Made by a program: the position numbers and the translations under genes
Source: Bacillus sp. FJAT-29937
GTDB lineage: Bacteria; Bacillota; Bacilli; Bacillales; Cytobacillaceae
DNA length: 64,000 bases
NCBI RefSeq assembly: GCF_001509555.1
Contig: NZ_LMAS01000010.1
Location: 40,570 to 104,569 of the forward strand
Direction of reading: 5' to 3'
Shown: in pieces, positions 35,627-44,760 of the stretch
How positions within the stretch are numbered: the first letter of the stretch is position 1
Layout of the letters: each line of letters starts with the position of its first letter
Notes under the pieces: model-generated
Databases searched by the model: none
The model's input: only the letters and a program-made list of their open reading frames with translations
What the model was told of the DNA's origin: nothing

Positions 35627-36267
35627 GATTGACCATTCCATTCATTAAAAAATTCTTCTAGATAGTTTTCCATCAATTGATGGCGTTTTTCCGCTAATTC
35701 TTTTGCAGTTTCCGTATTCATCAAGCCTTTCAGCTTTAGCAGCTTTTCGTAAAAGTGATGAATGGACGATGACTTCCCTTTGCGATATTCCTCTTCACTC
35801 ATTGTCTCTCTCACCTGAAAATCAGGGGAATAAATGGGCTGGCCCTTCTTTCCGCCGTACGCACAGGTTCTCGCAATTCCGATCGCACCGATTGCATCTA
35901 ATCTGTCAGCATCCTGGACAATTTCGGCTTCAATACTCGTTAATTCTGATTTTTTTCCGCCTTTAAAAGAAATGGTTTCAATAATCTCGATAATTTGATC
36001 TCGAGCTTTTTGTTCAAGTTCAAGAGTTTCAAGAAATTCGAATAATTTTCTCTCCCCTTCTTCTTTAGAAGCGTTTAGCTTTTCATCAGGAACGTCATGA
36101 AGCAAGGCTGCCATTTCAATAATAAATCGGTCACCTTTTTTTTCCTTTTCACATATATTTAAAGCATTTCTGCGAACCCGTTCAATATGATACCAATCAT
36201 GGCCTGTACAATCTTCTCCAAGAAGTTCTCGTACAAAGCTTTCTGTTTCTTGTATAATTGCTTGCAT
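35623..36267 (-). CDS. ypgQ: HD-domain nucleotide pyrophosphohydrolase YpgQ
   Basis: 214 residues from ATG 36267 (GAAGGTGG seven bases upstream). HD-domain motif: H of HDWYHIERV, HD of AALLHDVPDEK, and the late D of IVQDADRLDAIGAIG. B. subtilis YpgQ is a metal-dependent nucleotide pyrophosphohydrolase. It precedes the ABC-F gene with a 4-base overlap, a different arrangement from B. subtilis, where it lies next to ypgR. Confidence 0.88.
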   Translation of the reverse strand: MQAIIQETESFVRELLGEDCTGHDWYHIERVRRNALNICEKEKKGDRFIIEMAALLHDVPDEKLNASKEEGERKLFEFLETLELEQKARDQIIEIIETISFKGGKKSELTSIEAEIVQDADRLDAIGAIGIARTCAYGGKKGQPIYSPDFQVRETMSEEEYRKGKSSSIHHFYEKLLKLKGLMNTETAKELAEKRHQLMENYLEEFFNEWNGQS

Positions 36268-36473
36268 AATAACGCCACCTTCACTTATCATCAAGAACCA
36301 TTTTACCATGAAGGAAGAGGATAGTTAAAAAAATTACGCAGCCGTGCATGGCTTCCAAAGAATAAAAATTAACGTTTTGTTTAATCCTTAGTAAAAAGGT
36401 ATGGTTAATACGATATCAATCTGGTAATATATATAAAAATGATCATGTTCAAAAAATGAATGCAGGTGAGACG

Positions 36474-37400
36474 ATGAAGGTTGTAAATAATATAGCAGAA
36501 TTAATTGGCGAAACCCCATTAGTTAAGTTAAATAGACTGCCTTCCAAGGATGGAGCAGAGGTTTATGTGAAACTTGAGTACTTTAATCCAAGCCGCAGTG
36601 TAAAAGACCGGGCAGCTTACAATATGATTGTCCAAGCGGAAAATGCCGGACTATTAAAAAGCGGTGCAACCATTATTGAGCCGACTTCGGGAAATACAGG
36701 GATTGGTCTTGCGATGAATGCCGCAGCTAGGGGTTATCGTGCGATTATTGTTATGCCTGACTCAGCGACAGCAGAAAGAATCAATATATTAAAAGCATAC
36801 GGAGCTGAAGTGGTGCTAACACCAAGTGATGAAAAAATGCCGGGAGCTATAAATAAAGCTAGAGAAATCGCGGCTTTCACACCAAATAGCTTTGTGCCCA
36901 TGCAGTTTGAAAATGAAGCAAACCCAAATATTCACCGAAAAACAACAGCCATTGAAATCATTGAGGCTATGGAAGAGAACGGGAAGAAGCTCGCTGCGTT
37001 TGTTGGAACTTCGGGAACGGGCGGAACGATTACAGGTACAGGCGAGGAATTAAAAAAATATGATCCTTCTATAACTGTACATGTTGTGGAGCCCGCAGGT
37101 TCACCCGTATTATCAGGAGGCAAACCTGGTAAACATAAGCTAGTTGGCACGAGCCCAGGCTTCGTCCCTCCGATTTTAAATACGTCAGTGTACGATGAAA
37201 TTTTTCAGATTAAAGATGAAGAAGCATATGAAACGGTAAGAAAGCTCGCTGCCCTAGAAGGAATTTTACTCGGCCCATCCGGCGGCGCATCTGTATTTTC
37301 AGCCCTTGAGGTTGCAAAAAGATTAACACCGGCCGAAACCGTTGTTTGTATCGCTCCTGATACAGGTGAACGATACTTATCAAGTGATCTTTTTGAATAA
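36474..37400 (+). CDS. cysK: Cysteine synthase (O-acetylserine sulfhydrylase)
   Basis: 308 residues, PLP fold-type II. The PLP lysine lies in NPSRSVKDRAAY (about 40), the substrate loop is EPTSGNTGIGLA, and GTSGTGGTITGTG binds the phosphate. It makes cysteine from O-acetylserine and sulfide. AGGTGAG three to four bases upstream chooses ATG 36474. It could also be the YtkP-type paralogue. The sulfonate/nitrate-type importer downstream makes a shared sulfur-acquisition role likely, although an inverted-repeat element separates the two. Confidence 0.9.
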   Translation: MKVVNNIAELIGETPLVKLNRLPSKDGAEVYVKLEYFNPSRSVKDRAAYNMIVQAENAGLLKSGATIIEPTSGNTGIGLAMNAAARGYRAIIVMPDSATAERINILKAYGAEVVLTPSDEKMPGAINKAREIAAFTPNSFVPMQFENEANPNIHRKTTAIEIIEAMEENGKKLAAFVGTSGTGGTITGTGEELKKYDPSITVHVVEPAGSPVLSGGKPGKHKLVGTSPGFVPPILNTSVYDEIFQIKDEEAYETVRKLAALEGILLGPSGGASVFSALEVAKRLTPAETVVCIAPDTGERYLSSDLFE

Positions 37401-37406
37401 ATAATC

Positions 37407-37596
37407 AAATACGCCTTGGCGTATTTGCGCCCAGATTTTTATCGAGCTTGCTCGATAAATTTCCATTAAAAAATCTGAGGCATCCGCCGGAGGCTTTAAT
37501 TTTATTCAGCCGGAGTATGTACGCTTACTGAATTGGATACTTGTTAATTATCACGCAACTTACCGAAGTGGTAGACTTATGCTGAATAAAATTAAA
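37407..37596. repeat. Nested inverted-repeat element between cysK and the ABC importer
   Basis: Four perfect inverted repeats lie in 190 bp: AAATACGCC/GGCGTATTT (37407-37426), CAGATTTTT/AAAAATCTG (37432-37477) enclosing TTATCGAGC/GCTCGATAA (37439-37458), and a 16-bp pair TTTAATTTTATTCAGC/GCTGAATAAAATTAAA (37495-37510 and 37581-37596). No ORF is present. The first hairpin may act as the cysK terminator. The whole looks like a small non-coding mobile or REP-like element. Confidence 0.6.
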
Positions 37597-37682
37597 ACGG
37601 GATGTTTCATTCATCCCATTTTCTTAACACCCAAATCCGATTAATTTTATACGAATAATTATGATTATGTTGAGGTGAACTC

Positions 37683-38525
37683 ATGTACCTAACAATAGGT
37701 AACATTAGTAAAAGTTTTACAAACGAAAAGAATGATAGAGTCAAAGTTTTAGATAATATTTCCTTAAACATTGAAAAAGGCAGTTTTATTTCGGTTGTTG
37801 GCCCTTCCGGATGCGGTAAATCGACTTTGCTTTATTTGATTGCAGGGCTGGAAAAAGCAGATGAGGGCGAGATCAAAATGGATGGGAAAAGGGTAATTAA
37901 ACCTGGTCCAGACAGAGTAGTTGTTTTTCAAGAGGCTGGTTTATTTCCTTGGTTGACCGTGCTCGAAAATGTAACTTACGGCTTGCTGTTGAAAAAAATC
38001 CCGAAAAAACAAGCAGAAGCGAAGGCACTTGAAATATTAAAAATGGTTCATTTGAGCCGCTATACGGATTCCTATCCCCATCAGCTTTCCGGCGGGATGA
38101 AGCAAAGAGTTGCCATTGCACGCGCATTAGTGATGGAGCCGGATATATTACTTATGGATGAACCTTTCTCCGCCCTTGATGAACAAACGAGAATGGTCCT
38201 TCATAAGGAGCTGCTTGACATCTGGCGTAAAACAAAAGTTACGATTCTCTTTATCACACATAATATTCGGGAAGCTGTATTACTATCGGAAAAAGTTATC
38301 GTGTTTGCCACCCGACCGGGAAAAATTAAAGAAATCATTACTGTTCAGTCGGCTAAAGATGGAGTTATGCCAGACAGTGTAACATTACACTCCGAACAAA
38401 GAATCTTGTCAATTTTAGAAGTGGAAATAGAAAAAGTGCTGAAGGAGGAAATGGGTGATGACTACAGCTTTAAGGCGGACCGGCTTCATCGCGATCATCG
38501 CGGCGATTTGGGAAATCACATCTAG
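37683..38525 (+). CDS. ABC importer ATP-binding protein (sulfonate/nitrate/taurine type)
   Basis: 280 residues. Walker A GPSGCGKST, signature LSGGMKQRVAIARAL, Walker B ILLMDEPFSALD and the TauB/SsuB-type FQEAGLFPWLTVLENV. The C-terminus extends past the usual end and overlaps the permease gene by about 70 bases. It energises import through the permease at 38458 with the binding lipoprotein at 39241. A possible promoter is TTAACA, 17 bases, TTATAC upstream (37624-37652). Confidence 0.9.
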   Translation: MYLTIGNISKSFTNEKNDRVKVLDNISLNIEKGSFISVVGPSGCGKSTLLYLIAGLEKADEGEIKMDGKRVIKPGPDRVVVFQEAGLFPWLTVLENVTYGLLLKKIPKKQAEAKALEILKMVHLSRYTDSYPHQLSGGMKQRVAIARALVMEPDILLMDEPFSALDEQTRMVLHKELLDIWRKTKVTILFITHNIREAVLLSEKVIVFATRPGKIKEIITVQSAKDGVMPDSVTLHSEQRILSILEVEIEKVLKEEMGDDYSFKADRLHRDHRGDLGNHI

Positions 38526-39210
38526 ATTTTCAGGTCTTCCCTCGTTTATGTTTCCGCCGCTGACGCAAATATTCGAAACAATGTTTAATGGGATCGTAAA
38601 CGGTCAAATAACGGCAGCCATTGGCGTTAGCTTCAGCAGAATTTTAATTGGCTTCTTGATTGCCATAATTTTAGGCACATTCATGGGTTATTTGATTTGG
38701 AAGTATAAATTCGTTGAAGATACACTTGGATTTTTAGTGACGGCGCTTCAGTCGATCCCAAGCATCGTGTGGTTTCCGCTTGCGATTATCTGGTTTGGAC
38801 TGAATGATTTTGCCATTCTTTTTATCGTCACAATTGGTGCTACGTGGACAATGACAATCAGTGCCACGAGCGGATTTAAAAATGTGCCAAAGCTATATCA
38901 GCGTGTGGCTAGGACATTTGGCTCCACTGGCTTTCATTTTATTCGGACAGTCATTATGCCTGCTTCTGTTCCGCAATTACTATCAGGTCTCCGAATTGCA
39001 TGGGCTTTTTCGTGGAGAGCATTAATGGCTGGTGAATTGCTTGGAGCAGGCGGTGGACTTGGAAAACTATTAGAAACAGGAAGATCACTTGGACAAATGG
39101 ATCTTGTCATATCTGTCATGATTGTCATCGCCATCATTGGAACGATCATGGATAACATTGTTTTTGTTCGGCTGGAACGATCGGTTCAGACAAAATGGGG
39201 AATGAATTAA
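38458..39210 (+). CDS. ABC importer permease (SsuC/TauC type)
   Basis: 250 residues with six predicted membrane segments and the EAA loop (RVARTFGSTGFHFIRTVIMPASVPQLLSGLRIAWAFSW region). An aromatic PSIVWFPLAIIWFGL block is typical of sulfonate, taurine and nitrate permeases. GGAGG nine bases upstream supports ATG 38458 (GTG 38455 is also possible). The long overlap with the ATPase gene suggests coupled translation. Confidence 0.9.
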   Translation: MTTALRRTGFIAIIAAIWEITSRFSGLPSFMFPPLTQIFETMFNGIVNGQITAAIGVSFSRILIGFLIAIILGTFMGYLIWKYKFVEDTLGFLVTALQSIPSIVWFPLAIIWFGLNDFAILFIVTIGATWTMTISATSGFKNVPKLYQRVARTFGSTGFHFIRTVIMPASVPQLLSGLRIAWAFSWRALMAGELLGAGGGLGKLLETGRSLGQMDLVISVMIVIAIIGTIMDNIVFVRLERSVQTKWGMN

Positions 39211-39240
39211 CCACCAAAATGAGAAAAAGGAGTTGGAATC

Positions 39241-40248
39241 ATGTTTAAGAAACTATTAATTGCTGTAAGTGCCATTTTAATTATTGGGATTATGAGTGCG
39301 TGCGCACAGAACGGAAAAGAAGCAAATTCAAATTCCGAGGATCAGACTGTCAAAATTGGCTACTTCCCCAATTTGACTCATATTGCTACAATCGTTGCTC
39401 TTGAAAATCAATACTTTAAAGATGAATTTGGAGAGAATGTCAAAATTGAAACAAAGACAGTAAGCAACGGCGGCTTGTTTATGGAAGCGATGACGACAAA
39501 AGCGATCGATGTAGGAACGGTTGGCCCTGGTCCACTGCTTAACTTTTATGTAAAAAATCCTAAATTCCATATTGTATCTGGTGCTGTAAATGGCGGAGCA
39601 GTACTTGTAGCCAATGATGGGAGCGATGTCGAGCAGCTTTCAGACCTTGATGGAAAAAGAGTAGCTATTCCGGTCATTGGAAGCACACAGGACGTTATGT
39701 TAAGAAAGGCACTGAAGGATGTTAACCTGAATACAACAACTAACGGCGGAACAGTTGAACTCCTTGCAGCTGCTCCGGCAGATACAGCTACACTCTTCGT
39801 CCAAAATTCAGTTGATGCGGCAGCAACTCAAGAGCCATGGGGTTATTTTCTAGAAACGCAGGCAAATGGAAAGCTATTGCTTGACTGGGACCAGTTTGCT
39901 TGGGGCAAAGAATCAACAAATACAGTAGTCGCAGCAACTGACGAATTCTTAGAAAATAAAGAGCTTGTTCAAGCTTATTTAACTGCTCATAAAAAAGCGG
40001 TAGCCTTTATTCAAGAAAACCCAGAAAAATCTAAAGAACTAGTTATCAAGCATATTAAAGATTTAACAGGAAAAGAAATAAATAAAGAAGAAACAGATGC
40101 CGCTTTTAATAGACTGCAAGTAACGACAGATGTGAATGAACAAGTAATTCAAGAAATGGCCGATATAAGTAAAGAAGCTGGCTATATACCGAGTAACAAT
40201 ATCGATGGACTGATCAATCTAAAGCATCTTCAAGATTTAGGAAATTAA
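39241..40248 (+). CDS. ABC importer substrate-binding lipoprotein (SsuA/TauA-like)
   Basis: 335 residues with a lipobox IMSACAQ (Cys at about 21). The domain begins VKIGYFPNLTHIATIVALE and contains GPGPLLNFY and TQEPWGYFLE, the pattern of the NMT1/SsuA-like family binding sulfonates, nitrate or related anions. Downstream of a cysteine synthase, an organosulfur substrate is the most likely (inference). Thirty bases separate it from the permease stop. Confidence 0.87.
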   Translation: MFKKLLIAVSAILIIGIMSACAQNGKEANSNSEDQTVKIGYFPNLTHIATIVALENQYFKDEFGENVKIETKTVSNGGLFMEAMTTKAIDVGTVGPGPLLNFYVKNPKFHIVSGAVNGGAVLVANDGSDVEQLSDLDGKRVAIPVIGSTQDVMLRKALKDVNLNTTTNGGTVELLAAAPADTATLFVQNSVDAAATQEPWGYFLETQANGKLLLDWDQFAWGKESTNTVVAATDEFLENKELVQAYLTAHKKAVAFIQENPEKSKELVIKHIKDLTGKEINKEETDAAFNRLQVTTDVNEQVIQEMADISKEAGYIPSNNIDGLINLKHLQDLGN

Positions 40249-40256
40249 ATGGTAAT

Positions 40257-40304
40257 AAAAAAGCTGTCCGTTAAGAAACCTACTTCTTCTTGGACAGCTT
40301 TTTT
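40257..40304. terminator. Bidirectional terminator between the importer and degV
   Basis: A perfect 13-bp stem AAAAAAGCTGTCC/GGACAGCTTTTTT with a 22-base loop between convergent genes. Confidence 0.88.
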
Positions 40305-40315
40305 AGTAATAAGTT

Positions 40316-41161
40316 CTAGTCTAATCCATTAAACCAGCTAATACCAAGCGTATTCTCCCCCGCATGTACACCAATGGCTGCACCTAGTGGATACGGCTCA
40401 AATTCAATTTCTGGAAACTCCACAATTAGCTCATCCTTCCACTTTAACGCTTCTGATTCATGTAATCCGTAAAGCAGGTAAGCTTCTTTTATTGGTTTTT
40501 GCTGATGGGCTTTCCTAAGCAGTTGAATCATTTTATCCTTCGCTTTTTTGTCACTTCTAACCTTTTCATTTGTACTTAATGCCCCATCAATAATGGCAAT
40601 GATTGGAATAATATTCAGCATACTTCCGAGAAAAAATTGCACTCCGGACATTCTGCCGCTTCGATGAAGCTGTTCGAGACTGCCGATTCGTACATAAGTC
40701 TCATTCGTTTCACGTAACTTCTCCAAGCTTGATTTGATTTCTGCTGGTTCCATTCCCGATTCAGATAATTCAATCCCCTTTTTGACAATTCGGGTAAGAG
40801 GATAAGTTAAGACTTTCGAATCAATCGTTATTACGTTTGCATCCACAAGCTGTGCAGCCTGCTCACTTGAAGAAGCGGTCCCGCTTAATTTGCCAGAAAT
40901 ATGAACAGAGAAAATAACATCATACTTTTCACCAAGCTTTTCATATAAATCTTTAAATGCGCCAATGGAAGGCTGCGATGTTTTCGGCGGATTTTTTAAT
41001 GTTTTTAAACGCTCATACAACTGTGCAGGCTCTAAATCCACCTCCAAAAATTCTTCCTCATCCAGCAAAATTGTAACCGGTATCGTATAAACATCTGGAG
41101 ATTTCAGCAGTTCCTCTTCTAAATAAGCAGTACTGTCTGTAACCCATGCTATTTTAGTCAA
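40316..41161 (-). CDS. DegV family fatty-acid-binding protein
   Basis: 281 residues. WVTDSTAYLEEEL at the N-terminus, TSQPSIGAFKDLYE and HISGKLSGTASSSEQAAQ are the DegV lipid-binding motifs. Such proteins (FakB-like) hold a fatty acid for phosphorylation by the FakA kinase in phospholipid synthesis. The fakA gene is not in the window. The gene is monocistronic and ends at a shared terminator. Confidence 0.9.
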   Translation of the reverse strand: MTKIAWVTDSTAYLEEELLKSPDVYTIPVTILLDEEEFLEVDLEPAQLYERLKTLKNPPKTSQPSIGAFKDLYEKLGEKYDVIFSVHISGKLSGTASSSEQAAQLVDANVITIDSKVLTYPLTRIVKKGIELSESGMEPAEIKSSLEKLRETNETYVRIGSLEQLHRSGRMSGVQFFLGSMLNIIPIIAIIDGALSTNEKVRSDKKAKDKMIQLLRKAHQQKPIKEAYLLYGLHESEALKWKDELIVEFPEIEFEPYPLGAAIGVHAGENTLGISWFNGLD

Positions 41162-41257
41162 TATTTTTCCCCCTTATTGATTTTTATGTAAAAAGGTTGA
41201 AAGGGCTGGACTCATTCATCAGCGTCCCTTTCAACAAAACCTTTGTTTTCAGTTAAA

Positions 41258-42136
41258 TTAGACTTTCTGAGCTAAGCTTGTTTGCAGCAAAAACGGTTTA
41301 ATTTTTGGGAAAACCTTTAAAGCTGTATTATAAAAAACATCTTCATGATGCTCTTCCGGGATTAGTTTTTTGATAAATTCAATATATGGACCAACGGGAA
41401 CGAGCGGCCAATCTGTGCCAAACAGCAATTTATGATAGGAATCAGAAAAGACGAGCGCATGTCTTAAATGATCTAAAAACCTGCCTTCACTTTTGCTTAT
41501 AAGCTCCTTTTCTGTTCCAACAAGTAAACCAGATAAATCGGCATAAACATTTGGATTTTTATAAATGATCTCCGCTCCAGTTAATGTCCAAGGGTCGCCA
41601 AAGTGAGCCATCATAAACGTCACATTTCGATGCTTTACAGCAACTTCATCAATCGTTAAAGGATGGGAATATTTTAACAGCGCCCTTTCCGAATATGTGT
41701 CGCCGGTATGAAAAACAATTGGCAGGCTATATTTTTCCGCCAAAAGGTAAACAGGTTCATACACTTCATCATACGCATAAAAAGGATAATAGCCTAAATA
41801 AATTTTCATCCCAACCACATTTGGCTTCTGAATCTCTGACTCAAGCCTAATTAAGGCCTGTTCATTCAAATCATATGGGTTAATTCCAGGACAATAGACG
41901 ATTTGTTCAGGAAGAGTCTTAGCTAGATCAAGTCCCATTGGCGTCTGTGCGTGATAATCAGGAAAACCCATTTCAGGCGTTTCGGTTACCCCCATAGCAA
42001 TGCTAAGAACGACATTGGCCTTTTTATATTCTTCTATATAGCCATTATATGAGTAATCAACAAAAGATAGCTCTTTTGCTGTTTGGTGAAAGGATAAAAT
42101 ATCTGAAAAATGAATATGTGCATCAATAATTTTCAT
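41258..42136 (-). CDS. Amidohydrolase-2 family metal-dependent hydrolase
   Basis: 292 residues, TIM-barrel amidohydrolase: IIDAHIHF (HxH) at residues 3-10, PIVFHTGDT, MMAHFGDPW and LLFGTDWP with the catalytic Asp. No signal peptide. The family includes decarboxylases and hydrolases of small carboxylates; the substrate cannot be named. It stands alone, 97 bp from degV, with about 200 bp upstream containing the terminator of the next unit. Confidence 0.82.
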   Translation of the reverse strand: MKIIDAHIHFSDILSFHQTAKELSFVDYSYNGYIEEYKKANVVLSIAMGVTETPEMGFPDYHAQTPMGLDLAKTLPEQIVYCPGINPYDLNEQALIRLESEIQKPNVVGMKIYLGYYPFYAYDEVYEPVYLLAEKYSLPIVFHTGDTYSERALLKYSHPLTIDEVAVKHRNVTFMMAHFGDPWTLTGAEIIYKNPNVYADLSGLLVGTEKELISKSEGRFLDHLRHALVFSDSYHKLLFGTDWPLVPVGPYIEFIKKLIPEEHHEDVFYNTALKVFPKIKPFLLQTSLAQKV

Positions 42137-42311
42137 ATTAACTCCCTCTTAGCAACTCAAAAAAAAGTTTGCTAGATTTCTTAATCAAGGAAACTAAAGC
42201 TTAACCTTATAAATTTGCCTTCTGCAAATAGTTTACTTGAAATGCTTCTTTATTCATATACCCTTCTGAAATTTTCTCTAGGTACTTTTTACTAACCTAA
42301 TTAAATTTCCG

Positions 42312-42343
42312 CAAAAAAGCTCTGCCTAAGTATGGGCAGAGCT
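42312..42343 (-). terminator. Terminator after the unknown gene downstream of fhs
   Basis: AGCTCTGCC/GGCAGAGCT with an 8-base loop and a run of six T on the minus strand. Confidence 0.85.
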
Positions 42344-42348
42344 CAAGG

Positions 42349-42876
42349 TTATTTTATTATAGTATTCAATCGATCAAGACTTTCGATCATATAATCCGTC
42401 ATTGTGACTAAATCATCCATTTGATCCTCAGTGACTAGCCTGTTAAAGTTAATGATCGTTTCATTCTTGATCCAATCATCATTTACGAAAGGGTCACAAA
42501 TGATAGATTGCTTTATTGTTCTTTCATGTCCCCAAATTTCTTTAAGCCCGGCTTCAATCTGTTGAAAAATCTTAAGATCATTCGGATGCATCGTTAGGAA
42601 TTTTATAAAAACGTGACAGCCGGACAATCGATCGGATTGAGCTGCTGGCAAAAGCTCAGCAGCCAAGTTTTCTAGCCCAGCTTCCATGATAATGGAGCAA
42701 TGAATATGCTCCACATCATGTTGAATAGAAAAGGTAACTTCATACCGCCGGGAAAGCTTTGCGGTATTGATGAAGTCATTTCGATCGATAATGATAATGT
42801 CCCCGACTAAATCACGATCATAAAGTGCTCCCTCAATGACAACCTTCATATTTTCAAACGCTGTCGGATCAAACAT
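42349..42876 (-). CDS. Hypothetical protein downstream of fhs
   Basis: 175 residues, soluble and acidic, no recognisable motif. It begins MFDPTAFENMKVVIEGALYD and alternates predicted strands and helices. It starts 11 bases after the fhs stop and precedes a strong terminator, so it is the second gene of an fhs transcript. I do not recognise the family, and no link to one-carbon metabolism is proposed beyond co-transcription. Confidence 0.7.
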   Translation of the reverse strand: MFDPTAFENMKVVIEGALYDRDLVGDIIIIDRNDFINTAKLSRRYEVTFSIQHDVEHIHCSIIMEAGLENLAAELLPAAQSDRLSGCHVFIKFLTMHPNDLKIFQQIEAGLKEIWGHERTIKQSIICDPFVNDDWIKNETIINFNRLVTEDQMDDLVTMTDYMIESLDRLNTIIK

Positions 42877-42887
42877 GTAATTATCTA

Positions 42888-44576
42888 TTAGAATAGTCCA
42901 ATTGCATTGCCATTCTCATCTACGTCCATTTTTAGAGCTGCTGGCAATTTAGGCAATCCTGGCATTGTCATCACATCTCCGGTAAGTGCGACAATGAATC
43001 CGGCACCAACAGATGGCTTAAGCTCTCTAATCGTAATGGAGAAGCCAGTTGGGCGGCCAAGCTTAGCAGGATCATCTGAAAGAGAATACTGTGTTTTGGC
43101 CATACAGATTGGCAAGCTGCCCCATCCAAAGCTTTCGAAGTCTTGAAGCTGCTTCTTCGCTTTTGATGAAAATTCAACTTTTTCAGCACCGTAAACCTTT
43201 TGTGCAATGGTCAGAATTTTATTTTCTAGAGTGTCTGAAAGATCATATAATGGCTCGAAGTTGTTTTCTTGTTTTTCAATAACTTCAAGAAGCTTGTTGG
43301 CAAGATCTACGCCGCCTTCGCCGCCTTTTTCCCAAACTTCTGTTAATGAAACAGGAATACTGGACAGACTGCAAAGATCCATTAACGCCTTTACTTCATC
43401 CTCAGTATCTGTAATAAATTTATTAACCGCTACAACAAATGGCAACCCAAAGCCTTCAATAGTTTCGATATGCTTCTTTAGATTCGCAAAGCCTTTTGTA
43501 AGGGCTTGTACATTTTCATTTCCCAGCTCAGTTTTTGGAACGCCTCCATGCATTTTTAATGCACGAATTGTCGCTACAATAACAACTGCCTCCGGCTTGA
43601 TGCCAGCACTTCTAGATTTAATGTGAAGGAATTTCTCAGCACCCAAATCAGCGCCAAATCCACCCTCTGTAACGACATAATCACCAAGTTTAGAAGCAGC
43701 AGTTGTTGCGATGACACTATTACAGCCATGAGCAATATTAGCAAATGGGCCGCCATGAATAAAGGCAGGTGTATGCTCAATCGTTTGTACCAGGTTTGGT
43801 TTAACTGCTTCTTTTAGAAGCATAGTTAACGCACCTTGAACGCCAAGATCTGCAACCGTTACAGGCTGTTTATCATAGTTGTATGCAAAGACCATCCGGC
43901 CAAGTCTTTCCTTCAGATTTTTCAAATCAGTAGATAGGCAAAGTACAGCCATGATTTCTGATGCCACAGTAATATCAAAGCCATCTTCACGAGGCACACC
44001 TTGAACAGGACCGCCTAATCCGATTACCACTTTTCTCAAGGCCCGGTCATTCATATCAAGCGTCCGCTTCCAAACAATTCTTCGTGGGTCAATGCCAAGC
44101 TGATTTCCCTGCTGTAGATGATTATCAATGAATGCTGCAAGAGCATTATTAGCAGTCGTAATGGCATGAAGATCACCAGTGAAATGAAGGTTAATATCTT
44201 CCATCGGCAGAACTTGAGAATAACCTCCTCCTGTCGCACCGCCCTTTACACCCATCGTTGGCCCAAGTGAAGGCTCTCGCATTGCAATGATTGCCTTTTT
44301 GCCAATTTTAGTAAAAGCATCTCCAAGGCCAACAGTTACAGTCGATTTCCCTTCGCCGGCAGGGGTAGGATTTATAGAAGTAACAAGAATGATTTTTCCA
44401 CTTTGATTTGTTTCAAGCTTTTTTAATGCGGCTGTTGATAATTTAGCTTTATATTTTCCAAAAAGCTCCAGATCATCTTCTTGAAGACCGATTTTTGCCG
44501 CAATTTCCGTTATTGGATTCATTGGTGATTGTTGAGCGATTTCAATGTCTGACTTTACAACTGGTTTAACATTCAT
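42888..44576 (-). CDS. fhs: Formate-tetrahydrofolate ligase
   Basis: 562 residues, full length. The ATP-binding loop is [17 protein letters not shown] (about 72-88), and [25 protein letters not shown] is the family signature. It makes 10-formyl-tetrahydrofolate from formate, ATP and tetrahydrofolate, in the cytosol. A perfect cre site lies 27 bases upstream of the start codon, suggesting CcpA control. GGGGG precedes the start. Confidence 0.96.
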   Translation of the reverse strand: MNVKPVVKSDIEIAQQSPMNPITEIAAKIGLQEDDLELFGKYKAKLSTAALKKLETNQSGKIILVTSINPTPAGEGKSTVTVGLGDAFTKIGKKAIIAMREPSLGPTMGVKGGATGGGYSQVLPMEDINLHFTGDLHAITTANNALAAFIDNHLQQGNQLGIDPRRIVWKRTLDMNDRALRKVVIGLGGPVQGVPREDGFDITVASEIMAVLCLSTDLKNLKERLGRMVFAYNYDKQPVTVADLGVQGALTMLLKEAVKPNLVQTIEHTPAFIHGGPFANIAHGCNSVIATTAASKLGDYVVTEGGFGADLGAEKFLHIKSRSAGIKPEAVVIVATIRALKMHGGVPKTELGNENVQALTKGFANLKKHIETIEGFGLPFVVAVNKFITDTEDEVKALMDLCSLSSIPVSLTEVWEKGGEGGVDLANKLLEVIEKQENNFEPLYDLSDTLENKILTIAQKVYGAEKVEFSSKAKKQLQDFESFGWGSLPICMAKTQYSLSDDPAKLGRPTGFSITIRELKPSVGAGFIVALTGDVMTMPGLPKLPAALKMDVDENGNAIGLF

Positions 44577-44602
44577 TTTTTATCCCCCTAAGCATCACAA
44601 TT

Positions 44603-44617
44603 ATGTAAACGTTTACT
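44603..44617 (-). promoter_or_regulatory. Catabolite-responsive element (cre) upstream of fhs
   Basis: ATGTAAACGTTTACT fits the cre consensus WTGNAANCGNWNNCW at every position and is nearly palindromic. A TACAAT at 44626-44631 (minus) is a plausible -10, which would put the cre at about +2 to +16, a typical roadblock or repression position for CcpA. Confidence 0.7.
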
Positions 44618-44694
44618 ACCTTAACATTGTACCATTTATTTTATTTTTAGTAGAGTATTGAATAAAAAGTTTTTATTTTCAAGCTTTTTAACCA

Positions 44695-44723
44695 TTGCTA
44701 CAGACGTTTTTCATCTTTATAAT
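44695..44723 (+). promoter_or_regulatory. Sigma-A promoter of metA
   Basis: TTGCTA, 17 bases, TATAAT. The leader to TTG 44761 would be only about 30 bases, which leaves no room for an S-box or T-box. Confidence 0.75.
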
Positions 44724-44760
44724 AGATTTTAATTGAATTTTCTAACAGGGGGATGATGAT

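Noticed and set aside
43207..43626. Plus-strand ORF of 139 codons inside fhs
   Set aside because: fhs is full length and conserved on the other strand; this frame has no ribosome site.
44577..44760. S-box or T-box riboswitch before metA
   Set aside because: The metA promoter leaves only about 30 bases of leader, and no S-box or T-box sequence elements are seen.
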